From IMG/VR virus record IMGVR_UViG_3300009104_000139, positions 1 through 21,451 of that record: 21,451 nucleotides of DNA. One strand, written 5' to 3'. Source of the stretch: a virus. Position 1 is the stretch's first letter; each line of letters begins with the position of its first letter. Made by a program: the position numbers and the translations under genes. The notes under the pieces were generated by a model that saw nothing but the letters and a program-made list of their open reading frames with translations, was not told where the DNA came from and did not search any database. This document shows, piece after piece, positions 20,873 to 21,451 of this stretch.

Positions 20873-21451
20873 TTACATAATGTTTGTAACTTTAACTCTA
20901 CGGTAGTATAGGTTTTGACTACCAGCAGCAACAGCACCAGAGTTATCTAGTGAACCGTCACCATCTGAGTGTGCAAATGGGTTTTGAACCATTCCGTAAC
21001 GAGTCTTGAAACCAATTTTAGGTTGGAATGAATCTTGACCAACTGCACGAACCATTTGTAATGGAACATATGGGCAGTAGAAAAGACCTGAGTCATAAGG
21101 TGAAGAACCTTTATAACCAGCAACATAGAATTGTGAAGCAGCGACATTCGCACTATATGGGTCAACATATACCTTGAACTTGCCGTTAAGAACACCAGCG
21201 AAAGTATTACCAGTGTCATCAACATTCAAGTTAGTTGCAAGTGCAGGAGCGTAATCTAATACACCAGCCATTTGAAGCGCAGAAGCGACATCAGCAGAAC
21301 AGATGATTAAGTTACCCTTACCTCTACGAGTCAACTGACCAATCGCATTAGCATCTCTTTCTAGTTGGTAAAGAAGTCCTTTGAACTTCTCAACTGACCA
21401 GCGACCATTTGAGTCTGTGTCAAGGTCGAAGATACCAGCAGTAGTAGTATT
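20873..21451 (-). CDS. 23: Major capsid protein gp23 (C-terminal part, runs off right edge)
   Basis: The frame stays open to the right edge, giving about 192 C-terminal residues. RRGKGNLIICSADVASALQMAG, LDYAPAL, TFAGVLNGKFKVYVDPY, YKGSSPYDSGLFYCPYVPLQMVRAVGQDSFQPKIGFKTRYGMVQNPF are hallmark gp23 sequences of T4-like phages. It builds the icosahedral head lattice. The gene is followed by a strong UUCG terminator. The start, prohead-targeting region and protease cleavage site lie outside the window. Confidence 0.97.
   Translation of the reverse strand, partial: NTTTAGIFDLDTDSNGRWSVEKFKGLLYQLERDANAIGQLTRRGKGNLIICSADVASALQMAGVLDYAPALATNLNVDDTGNTFAGVLNGKFKVYVDPYSANVAASQFYVAGYKGSSPYDSGLFYCPYVPLQMVRAVGQDSFQPKIGFKTRYGMVQNPFAHSDGDGSLDNSGAVAAGSQNLYYRRVKVTNIM

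Noticed and set aside
1-21451. tRNA genes, CRISPR arrays, IS elements, integrase/attachment sites
   Set aside because: None could be recognised by eye: no cloverleaf with CCA, no regularly spaced direct repeats, no transposase or integrase ORF.

Overview
The window looks like part of the genome of a T4-like contractile-tailed phage (myovirus). Several T4 core genes can be recognised from their protein sequences: the major capsid protein gp23 (cut by the right edge), a tail-tube-family protein, UvsY, UvsW, the late sigma factor gp55, and the recombination nuclease subunits gp47 and gp46. Low GC, an hsp20 gene, a CobS-like ATPase, a phage peptide deformylase and many 2-oxoglutarate/Fe(II) oxygenases are typical of marine T4-like phages that infect cyanobacteria or SAR11-type alphaproteobacteria. 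The host is an inference. Every convincing gene lies on the minus strand, so transcription runs from high to low coordinates. No tRNA, rRNA, IS element or CRISPR array was seen.

Right to left, about 21.4-9.7 kb is the core and late region: gp23, a strong terminator, a T4-type late promoter, a conserved small protein, a tube-like protein, then UvsY, UvsW, an Sm-like protein, gp55, gp47, gp46 and peptide deformylase. Seven oxygenase-family genes are interleaved with these, often overlapping by 1-26 nt. One of them has lost the iron-binding His of its HxD motif. Two sit between gp47 and gp46.

About 9.1-0.8 kb is an accessory block in short promoter-gene-terminator units: GNAT acetyltransferase plus DNA methyltransferase; an unknown gene plus a stand-alone sigma-70 region 4 protein; a VWA/HExxH metalloprotein plus a small protein; a CobS/MoxR-like AAA+ ATPase; and a GIY-YIG/ParB-like fusion. 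At the far left are a small winged-helix-like protein, a three-hairpin intergenic region that may encode a small RNA, and the start of hsp20.

Two promoter classes are clear. Six sites carry perfect TTGACA/TATAAT boxes spaced 16-17 bp; five face left and one faces right, next to gp55. Five exact TATAAATA sites between genes match T4 late promoters read by gp55. Four of these come directly after a hairpin or terminator. Three short AT-rich repeats with TTCAAC/GTTGAA half-sites end accessory units and look like terminators. Several promoters place the predicted transcript start at, or within about 4 nt of, the start codon, so leaderless mRNAs are possible.

The most unusual points are the seven oxygenases, the sigma region 4 fragment, the AAA+/VWA/adaptor cassette, the divergent rightward promoter and the three-hairpin element.
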